DNA from: an uncultured Bacilli bacterium
Lineage (GTDB): Bacteria; Bacillota_I; Bacilli_A; RF39; UBA660
Reading direction: 5' to 3'
Length of the DNA stretch: 64,000 nt
Assembly: GCA_934130165.1 (NCBI GenBank)
Contig: CAKOXO010000006.1
Span: forward strand, 1-64,000
In this document: positions 33,159 to 41,095 of the stretch, one piece after another
Layout of the letters: every line of letters begins with the position of its first letter
Position numbering within the stretch: the stretch's first letter is position 1
Position numbers and translations under genes: made by a program
The notes under the pieces: model-generated
Seen by the model: the letters and a program-made list of their open reading frames with translations, nothing else
What the model was told of the DNA's origin: nothing
The model's database searches: none

Positions 33159-35011
33159 TTTATTTTTTCTTCTGCTTTTCGTCTTTCTATATCTGTTTTT
33201 ATATCATCATATCTATCACATTTTTCTAATCCTTCAACTGATTGCAATGATTCAAAGTGGGCAGTCCAACCTATTTCTTGTAAACTATTTAGAGCTTCAG
33301 CTGATTTTAGATTATTAAAACACGCATCCTCACCAATTATTTGCAAATTATTTAAACCATCTGCTGATTCCAACGATTGAAAGTAAGTATCTCCACCTAT
33401 TCTTTGCAAATTATCTAATCCCTCAGCTGATTCCAATGATTCAAATTGAGCATAACCACCTATTTCTTGCAAACTATTTAGACCTTCGGCTGATTTTAGA
33501 TTACTAAAATTAGCATTACCACCGATTATTTGCAAACTATTTAGGCCTTCGGCTGATTTTAGATTATTAAAATTGGCAGGTCCACCGATTATTTGTAATT
33601 TTTTTAGGCCTTCGGCTGACTTCAATGATCTGAAGTTAGCATAACCATCGATTATTTGTAAGTTATCTAAGCCTCTGGCTGATTTTAGTTCTGAAAAATT
33701 TGCATTACCCAAGATTATTTTTAAATTTTTTAAGTCCAAACCTAGGGTATAATCAAAGTCACCATAATAAACAACTGTATCTTTATTAAAATCTGATAAA
33801 GATGTTGCTATATTATTTTCACCTATACTATATATTAAAGATAAATCACTCTTTATATTTCTTTTTCCTCTTATTTCCTTTATTCTTGGATCTTTTGTAT
33901 ATCCAAAGCCTTCTATTTTTTCATTTATCTCATATAGAAAAATCAATTCTTCTTTTGTTAATTCTTTTCTGTTTTTTGTTTTTTGTTCTATTTCAGTCAA
34001 TCTCTTCATATCATTGACTTTCTTTTTATATTCTTCTTTAGCAGGAAATTCTTCTAACTTTTTATCAGCTATATCATTCATACTACCTTCTAAATTTTGC
34101 TCTTTCCCTACACCTCTTACTTCGGCTATCTCACTATTTCCATTCATTCTAATTGCTATTCTAGGATTTGTATATTCATTATTTTCATCTTTTGTGTAAT
34201 ATACATAAAAGTCTCCCAATGATAGTTGACTTTCTGCAGTTTCATATCCTGCTGTACACCAGCCTGTATTTTTTCCTTGAAGTGAATCACAAAGTTTTTT
34301 ACTATCACTTCCTTGATCATATTTAATCCATATTCCTTCTGTTTCTTCATCATGAATTTTAAAATCTTGTTTTGTTAAATAATATCCATATATTTTACTA
34401 AAACTTTCTCCATTTTCTAATGCCTTTGTTTGTTCTTCTGTAGGTTCATTTTCTCCTATTTCTTTTGATAATGTATCATAAACTTGCGCCAAAACTTCTC
34501 TATTTAAATCTAGATATGGTTCTACTGTTGTGGAAGTCCTTCTTTTAAATGATTTATTCTCTTTATCATATTTGCCTAATTTAATCATTCCTTGAAATGC
34601 ATAACTTTTAAACCACATTGGATATAAGGCGTCATCACTACACAAATAATCTATCCAATTATCTAATGATTTTTCTTGTTCTACTTGAATCTGTTTTAAT
34701 ATTTCTCTTCTTCTATCTTTTGTTACATCAATATCTCCATATCCACGTTCTCTAGCTATTTTTCTTTGTAAGTTCACATAATTATCTGGCAATTTTTTTA
34801 TTACATACTTATTATAATAAAGTTTTTTTAATAAATCCATTTTATGATTGCTTGTTTTAGCAATATCATGTACTTCTTCCAATCTATTTAAATACTTATC
34901 TATCTTTTCAGCTGGAGTATCACTTTTTTCTGAAGTATGCATAACACTATCTGACATATGCATATTTCTATATAATTTATTCAAAAATTCTGTGCCATTT
35001 TTATATCTCAT
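33155..35011 (-). CDS. PcfJ-like protein with C-terminal leucine-rich repeats
   Basis: A 618-residue soluble protein. The first 200 residues are helical. Residues about 210-340 contain KNTGWCTAGYETAESQLSLG and NPRIAIRMNGNSEIAEVRGV, the pattern I associate with PcfJ-like proteins of plasmids, phages and gut Bacillota. From about residue 420 there are eight tandem 21-residue leucine-rich units (LQIIGGNANFSNLKSAEG). The start is ATG 35011, seven bases after TTAGGAG. The gene sits exactly between the true frr and a copied frr tail, which suggests insertion. The function of the family is not known to me; toxin, effector and immune roles are all possible. Confidence 0.65.
   Translation of the reverse strand: MRYKNGTEFLNKLYRNMHMSDSVMHTSEKSDTPAEKIDKYLNRLEEVHDIAKTSNHKMDLLKKLYYNKYVIKKLPDNYVNLQRKIARERGYGDIDVTKDRRREILKQIQVEQEKSLDNWIDYLCSDDALYPMWFKSYAFQGMIKLGKYDKENKSFKRRTSTTVEPYLDLNREVLAQVYDTLSKEIGENEPTEEQTKALENGESFSKIYGYYLTKQDFKIHDEETEGIWIKYDQGSDSKKLCDSLQGKNTGWCTAGYETAESQLSLGDFYVYYTKDENNEYTNPRIAIRMNGNSEIAEVRGVGKEQNLEGSMNDIADKKLEEFPAKEEYKKKVNDMKRLTEIEQKTKNRKELTKEELIFLYEINEKIEGFGYTKDPRIKEIRGKRNIKSDLSLIYSIGENNIATSLSDFNKDTVVYYGDFDYTLGLDLKNLKIILGNANFSELKSARGLDNLQIIDGYANFRSLKSAEGLKKLQIIGGPANFNNLKSAEGLNSLQIIGGNANFSNLKSAEGLNSLQEIGGYAQFESLESAEGLDNLQRIGGDTYFQSLESADGLNNLQIIGEDACFNNLKSAEALNSLQEIGWTAHFESLQSVEGLEKCDRYDDIKTDIERRKAEEKIK
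33230..33733 (-). repeat. Eight tandem 63-bp leucine-rich units
   Basis: In-frame units of 21 codons, each with the pattern LxxLQxIGGxAxFxxLKSAEG. Several neighbours are nearly identical at the DNA level, for example ggccttcggctgatttta recurring near 33480-33560, so unit number may change by slippage or recombination. Confidence 0.85.
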
Positions 35012-35079
35012 ATATATACTCCTAACAATCATATTTTTTATATTATGGATTTATTATTTTATATTTGATACTCAACTTC

Positions 35080-35166
35080 TCTAGAAGTATCATTTATTAC
35101 TACTTTTTTATACAGTTAATAATTCTTGCTCTTTTTCTTTTAAAATAGCCTCTATTTTTTTATTAT
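35080..35166. repeat. Right copy of the frr-end direct repeat, with extra T-box-like segment
   Basis: 35098-35166 is the true 3' end of frr and its downstream flank, matching 33091-33158 at all but three positions. The adjoining tagaagtatcatttattact at 35082-35101 also resembles the T-box leader 5' region at 33021-33041 (tagaaatatcatttattact). The right flank therefore looks like a compressed copy of the whole left flank. Confidence 0.8.
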
Positions 35167-35650
35167 ATTCATTTACTAAATCCTGAATATTTTTTTCTGC
35201 TTCTTTTATCTCATCTTCAGACATTTCACTTTTCTTAGTTTTATCTAATCCTTCATGTCTAGCATTTCTAACAGATACTTTAGCATCTTCTGACATTGCC
35301 TTAACTTGTTTAATTAATTCTTTTCTTCTATCTTCTGTTAAAGCTGGAATAACTATTCTAATTGATTCTCCGTCATTGTTTGGAGTATATCCTAAATTAG
35401 ACTCAAATATTGCTCTTTCAATATCTTTTAAGCAACTTTTATCAAAAGGTTTAATTAATAATTGTGTAGCTTCTGGAACTGATATTGTTGCTAATTGTTT
35501 AAGTGGTGTTAAAGTTCCATAATAATCAACTGCGACACCATCTAAACTAGATGGATTAGCACGTCCAGCACGAACAGTTTTTAATCTTGTTTCATATGAG
35601 GTAATTGCTTTATCCATTTTATCTTGTACTTCTATTAAAATTTCATCCAT
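35108..35650 (-). CDS. frr: Ribosome recycling factor
   Basis: A 180-residue protein that splits post-termination ribosomes with EF-G. Family motifs are present: YETRLKTVRAGRANPSSLDG, VDYYGTLTPLKQLATISVPE, IRIVIPALTEDRRKELIKQV and the helical C-terminus with VRNARHEGLDKTKK. Length is close to the usual 185. In most Bacilli frr follows pyrH in rpsB-tsf-pyrH-frr; here pyrH is absent and two other genes intervene. The gene stays intact although its 3' end is duplicated next door. Confidence 0.96.
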   Translation of the reverse strand: MDEILIEVQDKMDKAITSYETRLKTVRAGRANPSSLDGVAVDYYGTLTPLKQLATISVPEATQLLIKPFDKSCLKDIERAIFESNLGYTPNNDGESIRIVIPALTEDRRKELIKQVKAMSEDAKVSVRNARHEGLDKTKKSEMSEDEIKEAEKNIQDLVNEYNKKIEAILKEKEQELLTV

Positions 35651-35703
35651 TTTTATCTCTCCCTTACTTCTTATATTATAATATATGTAGTTTTTAAAAT
35701 AAA

Positions 35704-35729
35704 GAAAAAGTAGAAAATATTTTCTACTT
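35704..35729 (-). terminator. Terminator before frr (ends the 380-residue membrane protein gene)
   Basis: A 22-base perfect palindrome AAGTAGAAAATATTTTCTACTT (35708-35729) is followed on the minus strand by TTTTCTTTATTTT. It overlaps the stop codon. Confidence 0.8.
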
Positions 35730-36866
35730 AATTAATTCTATTGTAGTTAAATAGTAATTATTATTGTCCTTATCATAATTATATGTATATTTGTACTGAT
35801 TTAATTTAGTATAATCTTTATCTATATCAAATGTATCTTTAGTTACACCTTCTACTACTTCACCAAGATTATTTTGATCATCATTATTTTCATTATAAGT
35901 TTTAAAAACCTTATTAACTGCTGGATCACCACTAAGTATAGCAACTGCTACATTGATTTCAATAGTATCTTGTTTTTTTACTGCTTTTATAATTTTTCTT
36001 TCTAGTGTAGGTAAAGCTACACCACCACATGCAGTTTCTCCTTTACTATAATATTTTGTACTACTATCATATTGAATATTTACACAAGTTTTTCCATTGA
36101 ATATACTTTTATCTTCTAAGGTCAACTGATTTCCAAATAGTAATGTTACAGCATCTTTAAATTCATCACTTGAAAAATTAACACCAGATAATGACTTATT
36201 TGCTTTTTTAGCTGCTATGGCTCTTAAATAAATATCATCTAAATCTTTAACTTCTACCTTATCTTTACTATACAAAGCACTATATACATCTGCATTACTT
36301 AAAGAATAAAAATCATAATCAGAAATTAAATTTTTAATGTATAAACTATTAGGTGAAATTTCCTCAGCACTAGCCTTAGTTACTTCTTTAGTTTCTTTTT
36401 TTTCTGTTTTAGTCTCTTCCTTGTTTAAGAACTTATTAATATATCCAGAAAAATACCAACCTAAAGCAGTTCCTCCTACTAAGAAAAGTATTAGTAATAT
36501 TGTTATTAGAACTGGATGTCCCTTTTTATTCTTATTCTTATTCTTATTCTTATTATCATTATCATTATTATTGAATGATGAATTTTGATCATTATTTCCT
36601 AAATTATTAGTATCAGTAGTTGGTTCACTATTAGTTACTTCCTCCGCTGGTACGGAATTAGGAATATCTGGAGTTATCGTCTTTCCCACCTCATCGGTTG
36701 GAGGTGCTATTTTAACTTCAGGAAAAGCTGACTCTGATGATACAGTTTCATTTGACTCTAAACTCTCTACCTCATCAGACGTCGCTACAGCTGACTTTTG
36801 TCCTATTTCTCCAACAAAGGTCATACTCATATCATCTTCAATATTATTATTTCTATTATCTTCCAT
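35724..36866 (-). CDS. Single-pass membrane protein with long disordered cytoplasmic region
   Basis: 380 residues. Residues 1-115 are acidic, Ser/Thr/Asn-rich and disordered, ending with an Asn-Lys repeat (DNKNKNKNKNKK) encoded by a hexanucleotide repeat. One membrane helix (about 119-143) follows. The external C-terminal domain (about 175-380) is mixed alpha/beta with one Cys pair (CVNIQ, ACGG). No family recognised. It lies between tsf-lipoprotein and frr, in the place where pyrH is usually found. Confidence 0.6.
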   Translation of the reverse strand: MEDNRNNNIEDDMSMTFVGEIGQKSAVATSDEVESLESNETVSSESAFPEVKIAPPTDEVGKTITPDIPNSVPAEEVTNSEPTTDTNNLGNNDQNSSFNNNDNDNKNKNKNKNKKGHPVLITILLILFLVGGTALGWYFSGYINKFLNKEETKTEKKETKEVTKASAEEISPNSLYIKNLISDYDFYSLSNADVYSALYSKDKVEVKDLDDIYLRAIAAKKANKSLSGVNFSSDEFKDAVTLLFGNQLTLEDKSIFNGKTCVNIQYDSSTKYYSKGETACGGVALPTLERKIIKAVKKQDTIEINVAVAILSGDPAVNKVFKTYNENNDDQNNLGEVVEGVTKDTFDIDKDYTKLNQYKYTYNYDKDNNNYYLTTIELIK

Positions 36867-36923
36867 TTCTATTCTCCTTTATTTTATTAACATAATTATA
36901 CAAAAAAACAAATGAAAATGCAA

Positions 36924-36955
36924 GAAAAAAGAATCTAGTGGCATTCACTACATTC
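36924..36955 (-). terminator. Terminator of rpsB-tsf-lipoprotein
   Basis: The stem GAATgTAGTG/CACTAgATTC with a five-base loop is followed by six T on the minus strand. It overlaps the lipoprotein stop. Confidence 0.85.
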
Positions 36956-37465
36956 TTCATATTTTAATACCTTTGAATAATTACTCTCAATACTTTTTAT
37001 TTTTTTCTTAGTTAAGTATTCTTCAGATAATTCTTTTTCATCTGAAAAACAAGTATTACGAGATATTATCTTACCATCTTTAATGGCATACAAACTTGGT
37101 AATTTAACATCATCATTTAAAATTTTCTTTAATTTTTTATATTTTTTTGGAGCTTTTTCTTCTAATTTTTTAGGATTATAATAATATATTCTATTTACTC
37201 CAATTTTTTTAGAAATTCTAGTTATATATTCTGAAGCCTTTATAGAACCTTCATAATCAGAATTTGCAAAGAAAATAAGCCCTGTACTATTAAATACATT
37301 AAAAATATTATCAATTCCAGTATATACAAATGGATTATCTTTAGTAATGCCAAATTCTTTTGAAAACTTTTCAGCATTACTAAGATCCTGTACTTTCTTT
37401 ACAGAACATCCAGATACAGAAATAGCTAATACTAATAATGCAATTAAATATACTACCTTTTTCAT
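36935..37465 (-). CDS. Lipoprotein with thioredoxin-like features
   Basis: A 176-residue exported lipoprotein. The signal peptide ends in the lipobox AISVSGCS with Cys at about residue 20. The mature part has FANSDYEGSIKASEYITRI and LPSLYAIKDGKIISRN, which resembles a thioredoxin fold with its cis-Pro strand. There is no CxxC at the expected active site; a Cys pair occurs at the C-terminus (YEECSECH). The ATG at 37465 is one base from the tsf stop, so translation is probably coupled; no separate ribosome site is visible. Confidence 0.65.
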   Translation of the reverse strand: MKKVVYLIALLVLAISVSGCSVKKVQDLSNAEKFSKEFGITKDNPFVYTGIDNIFNVFNSTGLIFFANSDYEGSIKASEYITRISKKIGVNRIYYYNPKKLEEKAPKKYKKLKKILNDDVKLPSLYAIKDGKIISRNTCFSDEKELSEEYLTKKKIKSIESNYSKVLKYEECSECH

Positions 37466-37466
37466 A

Positions 37467-38339
37467 TTAACCATTTACTTGGTTCATTACTTCAGCTGCA
37501 AAATCTTCTTCTTTCTTTTCAATTCCTTCTCCAACAGCAAATCTTACCATTGAAACGATTTTTCCACCATTCTTTTCTACGTAATCTTTTACGCTTTCTT
37601 TGTTTTCTTTAATGAATGGTTGTTCTTCTAAACAAATTTCTTTATAAAATTTATTTAATCTTCCTGTTACCATTTTTTCTGCTATTTCCTCTGGTTTTCC
37701 TTCAGCCATTACTTGTTCTTTAATTACGTGAGATTCACGTTCTACCATATCAGCAGGTACTTCAGCACGAGTAACAGCAGTTGGAGCCATTGCAGCAACA
37801 TGCATAGCAACATCTTTCGCTACTTCTTCTGTAGTGTCAGCAAGAACTACTAAAGCACCTATTTTTCCACCCATATGTTTGTAGCTACCAAATACTTCAT
37901 TATCATTTTTTTCTACAACTTTGAAACGTCTGAAATCAATTTTTTCACCTATTTTAGCAATTTTACCTACTAATTTATCTGAAATTGTTTCATCACCATC
38001 TTTAAAGTTTAATACATCTTCATTTGAAGAAAAATTATTCTTTAAAATTGTTTCTGCTAAATATGAAACAAAACTTGTAAATTCTTCATTTTGAGCTACG
38101 AAATCAGTTTCTGAGTTTACCTCTACTATTACTGCTTTATTACCATCAGTTTTAATTTCGCAAAGTCCTTCTGCAGCAACTCTACCTTCTTTTTTAGCTG
38201 CTTTTGATATTCCTTTTTCTCTTAACCAATCAATTGACTTTTCAATATCACCTTCACAAGCTTCTAATGCTTTCTTACAATCAAGCATTCCTGCACCTGT
38301 TTTTTCTCTTAAATCTTTTACATCACTTGCTTTAAACAT
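37467..38339 (-). CDS. tsf: Elongation factor Ts
   Basis: A 290-residue nucleotide exchange factor for EF-Tu. An N-terminal UBA-like domain (VKDLREKTGAGMLDCKKALE) is followed by the TDFVA motif (VEVNSETDFVAQNEEF), core subdomains (MHVAAMAPTAVTRAEVP) and C-terminal region with YKEICLEEQPFIKE. Length is normal. It follows rpsB by 68 bases. Confidence 0.97.
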   Translation of the reverse strand: MFKASDVKDLREKTGAGMLDCKKALEACEGDIEKSIDWLREKGISKAAKKEGRVAAEGLCEIKTDGNKAVIVEVNSETDFVAQNEEFTSFVSYLAETILKNNFSSNEDVLNFKDGDETISDKLVGKIAKIGEKIDFRRFKVVEKNDNEVFGSYKHMGGKIGALVVLADTTEEVAKDVAMHVAAMAPTAVTRAEVPADMVERESHVIKEQVMAEGKPEEIAEKMVTGRLNKFYKEICLEEQPFIKENKESVKDYVEKNGGKIVSMVRFAVGEGIEKKEEDFAAEVMNQVNG

Positions 38340-38407
38340 ATTTTAATCCTCCTATATTCTTATAAATTTTAGCAAAAAAGATGGAAGAACCTCCTCCACC
38401 TTCCTTA

Positions 38408-39367
38408 TTACTTACTTAAAGCTTCTACTAATTCTGCTTTTTTCATTGTTGAATATCCTTTAACTTCTGCTTCTTTTGCCATTTTCTTTAAATCTGATAA
38501 AGTTAAACTATTTAAATCAACTTGTTCTTCTTTTACTTCTTTTTTTTCTTCTTTAACTACTTCTTCAGTTTTTACTTCTTTTGTTTCTTTTTTGAATTCT
38601 TTCTTTTGTTCTCTGTTGTTTTCTTTTCTGTTTCCTCTTTTAGAATCTTTATTCTTATCATCTTCTGATACGTAGTCAACTACTTCATTTCCATTAACCT
38701 CTGCTACTGCATTAGTTAAAGCACCAATTAATAATTTAACAGCTCTAACTGCATCATCATTACCTGGTATTACATAATCAACAACATCTGGATCACAGTT
38801 TGTATCTACGATACCAAATACAGGTATTCCTAAAATATGTGCTTCTTTTATAGCTATATCTTCCTTACGTGGATCAACTATTACTAAAGCTTGAGGAAGT
38901 CTCTTCATTTCACGAATTCCTCTTAAGTTTTTATTTAATTTCTCATATTCTTTTTTAATTTTAATTACTTCTTTTTTAGGTAATAAATCAAAAGTTCCGT
39001 CGCTTTCCATTTTTTCTATTTCTTCAAGTCTTCTAATTCTACCTCTAATTGTTTTATAGTTAGTTAAAGTTCCACCTAACCATCTTTCATTCATAAAATA
39101 CATGTTAGTTCTAACTGCAGCTTCTTCTACAGCTTCTTGAGCTTGTTTTTTAGTACCAACATATAATACTTTACCACCATTTTCAGCAATTGCTTTTAAT
39201 GCTTCATATGCTTCTTCTAATTTTTTTACTGTTTTTGATAAATCGATAATATAAATATCATCTCTTGTAGTATAGATGTATTCCTTCATCTTTGGATTCC
39301 ATCTTCTTTTTTGGTGTCCGAAATGTACACCAGCTTCTAATAAATAATTCATTGAAATTACTGTCAT
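38408..39367 (-). CDS. rpsB: Ribosomal protein S2 with C-terminal Rho_N/SAP-like extension
   Basis: A 319-residue S2; the normal core is about 230-255. Core motifs are LLEAGVHFGHQKRRWNPKMK, NMYFMNERWLGGTLTNYKTI and HILGIPVFGIVDTNCDPDVV. After about residue 240 there is a charged Lys/Glu linker and then a helical tail, DLNSLTLSDLKKMAKEAEVK plus GYSTMKKAELVEALSK. That tail resembles the Rho N-terminal (Rho_N/SAP) nucleic acid-binding helix pair and is nearly the same as the tail on L20 in this cluster. It heads rpsB-tsf. Confidence 0.95.
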   Translation of the reverse strand: MTVISMNYLLEAGVHFGHQKRRWNPKMKEYIYTTRDDIYIIDLSKTVKKLEEAYEALKAIAENGGKVLYVGTKKQAQEAVEEAAVRTNMYFMNERWLGGTLTNYKTIRGRIRRLEEIEKMESDGTFDLLPKKEVIKIKKEYEKLNKNLRGIREMKRLPQALVIVDPRKEDIAIKEAHILGIPVFGIVDTNCDPDVVDYVIPGNDDAVRAVKLLIGALTNAVAEVNGNEVVDYVSEDDKNKDSKRGNRKENNREQKKEFKKETKEVKTEEVVKEEKKEVKEEQVDLNSLTLSDLKKMAKEAEVKGYSTMKKAELVEALSK

Positions 39368-39453
39368 AAATTTTCTCCTTTTCGTTTTTATCTTCTATTA
39401 GTTTCTAATATATACCACCATTAGGCACTAGATATATAAATTCACTAATATGT

Positions 39454-40062
39454 TTATTTTAAAACTGCAATTAAATCAGCTTTTTTCATTGTTGAATATC
39501 CTTTAACTCCAGCATCTTTTGCCTTCTTTTTTAAATCTGCTAAAGTTAGGCTAGATAAATCTTCCTTTTTATCTTCAGTTTTCTTAACTGTTTCTTTCTT
39601 TTCTTCTACTTTTTTAGTAGTAGTCTTTTTTGCAGTTGATTTCTTTGCATTCTTTGATGCAATTGTTACTTCACTACTATTAACATTTTCATTCTTAGTA
39701 ACTTTTCCAGCTTTACCATCCCTAGCTACTTTAACTAATTCTGTAAAATACTCTGGATTAGAAATAGCTATTTCAGATAACATTTTACGGTTAATTTCTA
39801 CACCAGCCTTAGTTAATCCTTCGATAAATCTTGAATATGAAATATCATTTTGACGACATGCTGCATTAATTCTTGTTATCCATAACTTTCTAAATTCTCT
39901 TTTCTTTTGTTTTCTATCTCTATATGCATATTGACCAGAATGCATTAATTGTTCTTTAGCAGTTTTATATAATCTATGCTTACTACCAAAATAACCTTTT
40001 GCTTGTTTTAATACCTTTTTATGACGAGCTTTAGTTACAGCTCCATTCTTTACTCTTGCCAT
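39454..40062 (-). CDS. rplT: Ribosomal protein L20 with C-terminal Rho_N/SAP-like extension
   Basis: A 202-residue L20; the normal protein is about 118. The core is clear: ARVKNGAVTKARHKKVLKQA, KGYFGSKHRLYKTAKEQLMH, LWITRINAACRQNDISYSRF. The extra 84 residues are a Lys-rich linker and the tail DLSSLTLADLKKKAKDAGVK plus GYSTMKKADLIAVLK, matching the S2 tail. L20 is normally both a ribosome assembly protein and the repressor of its own infC-rpmI-rplT operon, acting on the leader. The tail might affect RNA binding; that is inference. Confidence 0.95.
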   Translation of the reverse strand: MARVKNGAVTKARHKKVLKQAKGYFGSKHRLYKTAKEQLMHSGQYAYRDRKQKKREFRKLWITRINAACRQNDISYSRFIEGLTKAGVEINRKMLSEIAISNPEYFTELVKVARDGKAGKVTKNENVNSSEVTIASKNAKKSTAKKTTTKKVEEKKETVKKTEDKKEDLSSLTLADLKKKAKDAGVKGYSTMKKADLIAVLK

Positions 40063-40089
40063 TATTTGTTCCTCCTTCTATTTTTATAA

Positions 40090-40275
40090 TTAGATAATAT
40101 TTTTTAATCTATTTTGATCAGCTTGACTTAAGTTTGATCCTTTTCTACAACTTCTATTAAAACTTGAGTTTTTCTTACCAGTATTATGTCTACTTTTTGG
40201 TTTACCTATTTTATAATCATTTTTACGTTTATTTACTACTTTTGCAGTACCTTTATGTGTCTTTATTTTTGGCAT
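40090..40275 (-). CDS. rpmI: Ribosomal protein L35
   Basis: A 61-residue basic protein with the L35 start MPKIKTHKGTAKVVNKRKND and end LSQADQNRLKNII. It lies between infC and rplT in the standard order, with an AGGAGGAATTA ribosome site. Confidence 0.96.
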   Translation of the reverse strand: MPKIKTHKGTAKVVNKRKNDYKIGKPKSRHNTGKKNSSFNRSCRKGSNLSQADQNRLKNII

Positions 40276-40290
40276 AATTAATTCCTCCTA

Positions 40291-40821
40291 TTACTTATCT
40301 TTTTTTGGGTCTAACATCATTGTCATTACTCTACCATCAAGTTTTGGTTGATCTTTTACTTCAGCATAATCACTTACTCTATCAGCAAAACGTAAAAGTA
40401 CCTCTTTTCCTAATTCAGTGTGTGCCATTTGACGACCTTTAAATCTAATGGTTAGTTTTACTCTATCACCTTTTTGTAAATATTTCGTAGCATTTCTAAG
40501 TTTTGTTTCAAAATCTCCAACATCAATTACAGGTGATAATCTAAATTCTTTTAATTCAGACATATTAGCCTTTTGTTTTTTTAAAGCTTCCTTTGCTTTC
40601 TTTTGTTTTTCATAACGGTATTTATTATAATCCATTACTTTACAAACTGGTGGATTAGCATTAGGACTTATAAGCACTAAATCTAATGATGCATAAGAAG
40701 CTAATGTTTTAGCATCTTCTATAGATTTAATTCCAACTTGCTCTCCATTTGGGCCAATTACAAGAACTTCACGAGCCCTTATTTGATCATTAATCATCAT
40801 GTTATCATTATTCTTTGCGAT
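40291..40821 (-). CDS. infC: Translation initiation factor IF-3, ATC start codon
   Basis: A 176-residue factor that prevents premature subunit joining and checks the start codon. Motifs are INDQIRAREVLVIGPNGEQV, ANPPVCKVMDYNKYRYEKQK and VKLTIRFKGRQMAHTELG. The first ATG (40800) is 30 bases from the strong ribosome site GGAGGTG at 40835-40829. An in-frame ATC at 40821 is seven bases from it, and its use restores the family's N-terminus (AKNNDNMMINDQIRAREV). IF-3 genes elsewhere start at rare AUU or AUC codons to allow autoregulation. The operon also carries an L20-type leader. Confidence 0.93.
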   Translation of the reverse strand: MAKNNDNMMINDQIRAREVLVIGPNGEQVGIKSIEDAKTLASYASLDLVLISPNANPPVCKVMDYNKYRYEKQKKAKEALKKQKANMSELKEFRLSPVIDVGDFETKLRNATKYLQKGDRVKLTIRFKGRQMAHTELGKEVLLRFADRVSDYAEVKDQPKLDGRVMTMMLDPKKDK

Positions 40822-40835
40822 AACTAAACACCTCC

Positions 40836-40963
40836 ATAAACTAAGAAAAGTGGATATAATTTATACCCACTTAACCCAATAACATTATTTAATAATTTTA
40901 TCTGGCATTTACCCATTACTACTCGTAATCAGGTGGATATAAATCGCTTTCCTTTTCTTGACT
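40836..40963 (-). promoter_or_regulatory. L20-type leader of infC-rpmI-rplT
   Basis: The untranslated leader on the minus strand contains TTTATATCCACCTGATTACG followed by AGTAGTAATGGG, a conserved-looking region of L20 leaders. Just before the ribosome site a terminator-like hairpin GTGGGTATAAATTATATCCAC runs into TTTTCTTAG. In the Bacillota class L20 binds this RNA and stops transcription. Family assignment is from memory of the pattern and the gene order. Confidence 0.75.
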
Positions 40964-40969
40964 GCTATA

Positions 40970-40998
40970 ATTATATGTCATAAAAATCAAAAAGTCAA
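40970..40998 (-). promoter_or_regulatory. Promoter of the infC operon
   Basis: On the minus strand TTGACT (40998-40993), a 17-base spacer, and TATAAT (40975-40970), giving a start near 40963. Confidence 0.85.
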
Positions 40999-41095
40999 CA
41001 CTTTTTCCATAAATTTATAGAAGTCATCATATTAATTACCTATTACTGTAATATGCAAAATCTAATAAAAAACAAGATTAAGATTATCTTACTTT

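Noticed and set aside
33230..33733. Periodic repeat that could be taken for a CRISPR array
   Set aside because: Units are contiguous, in frame and without spacers; they encode leucine-rich repeats.
38376..38405. Hairpin with T run between rpsB and tsf
   Set aside because: Only about five pairs around a long loop; may be a weak attenuator but does not meet the standard for a terminator.
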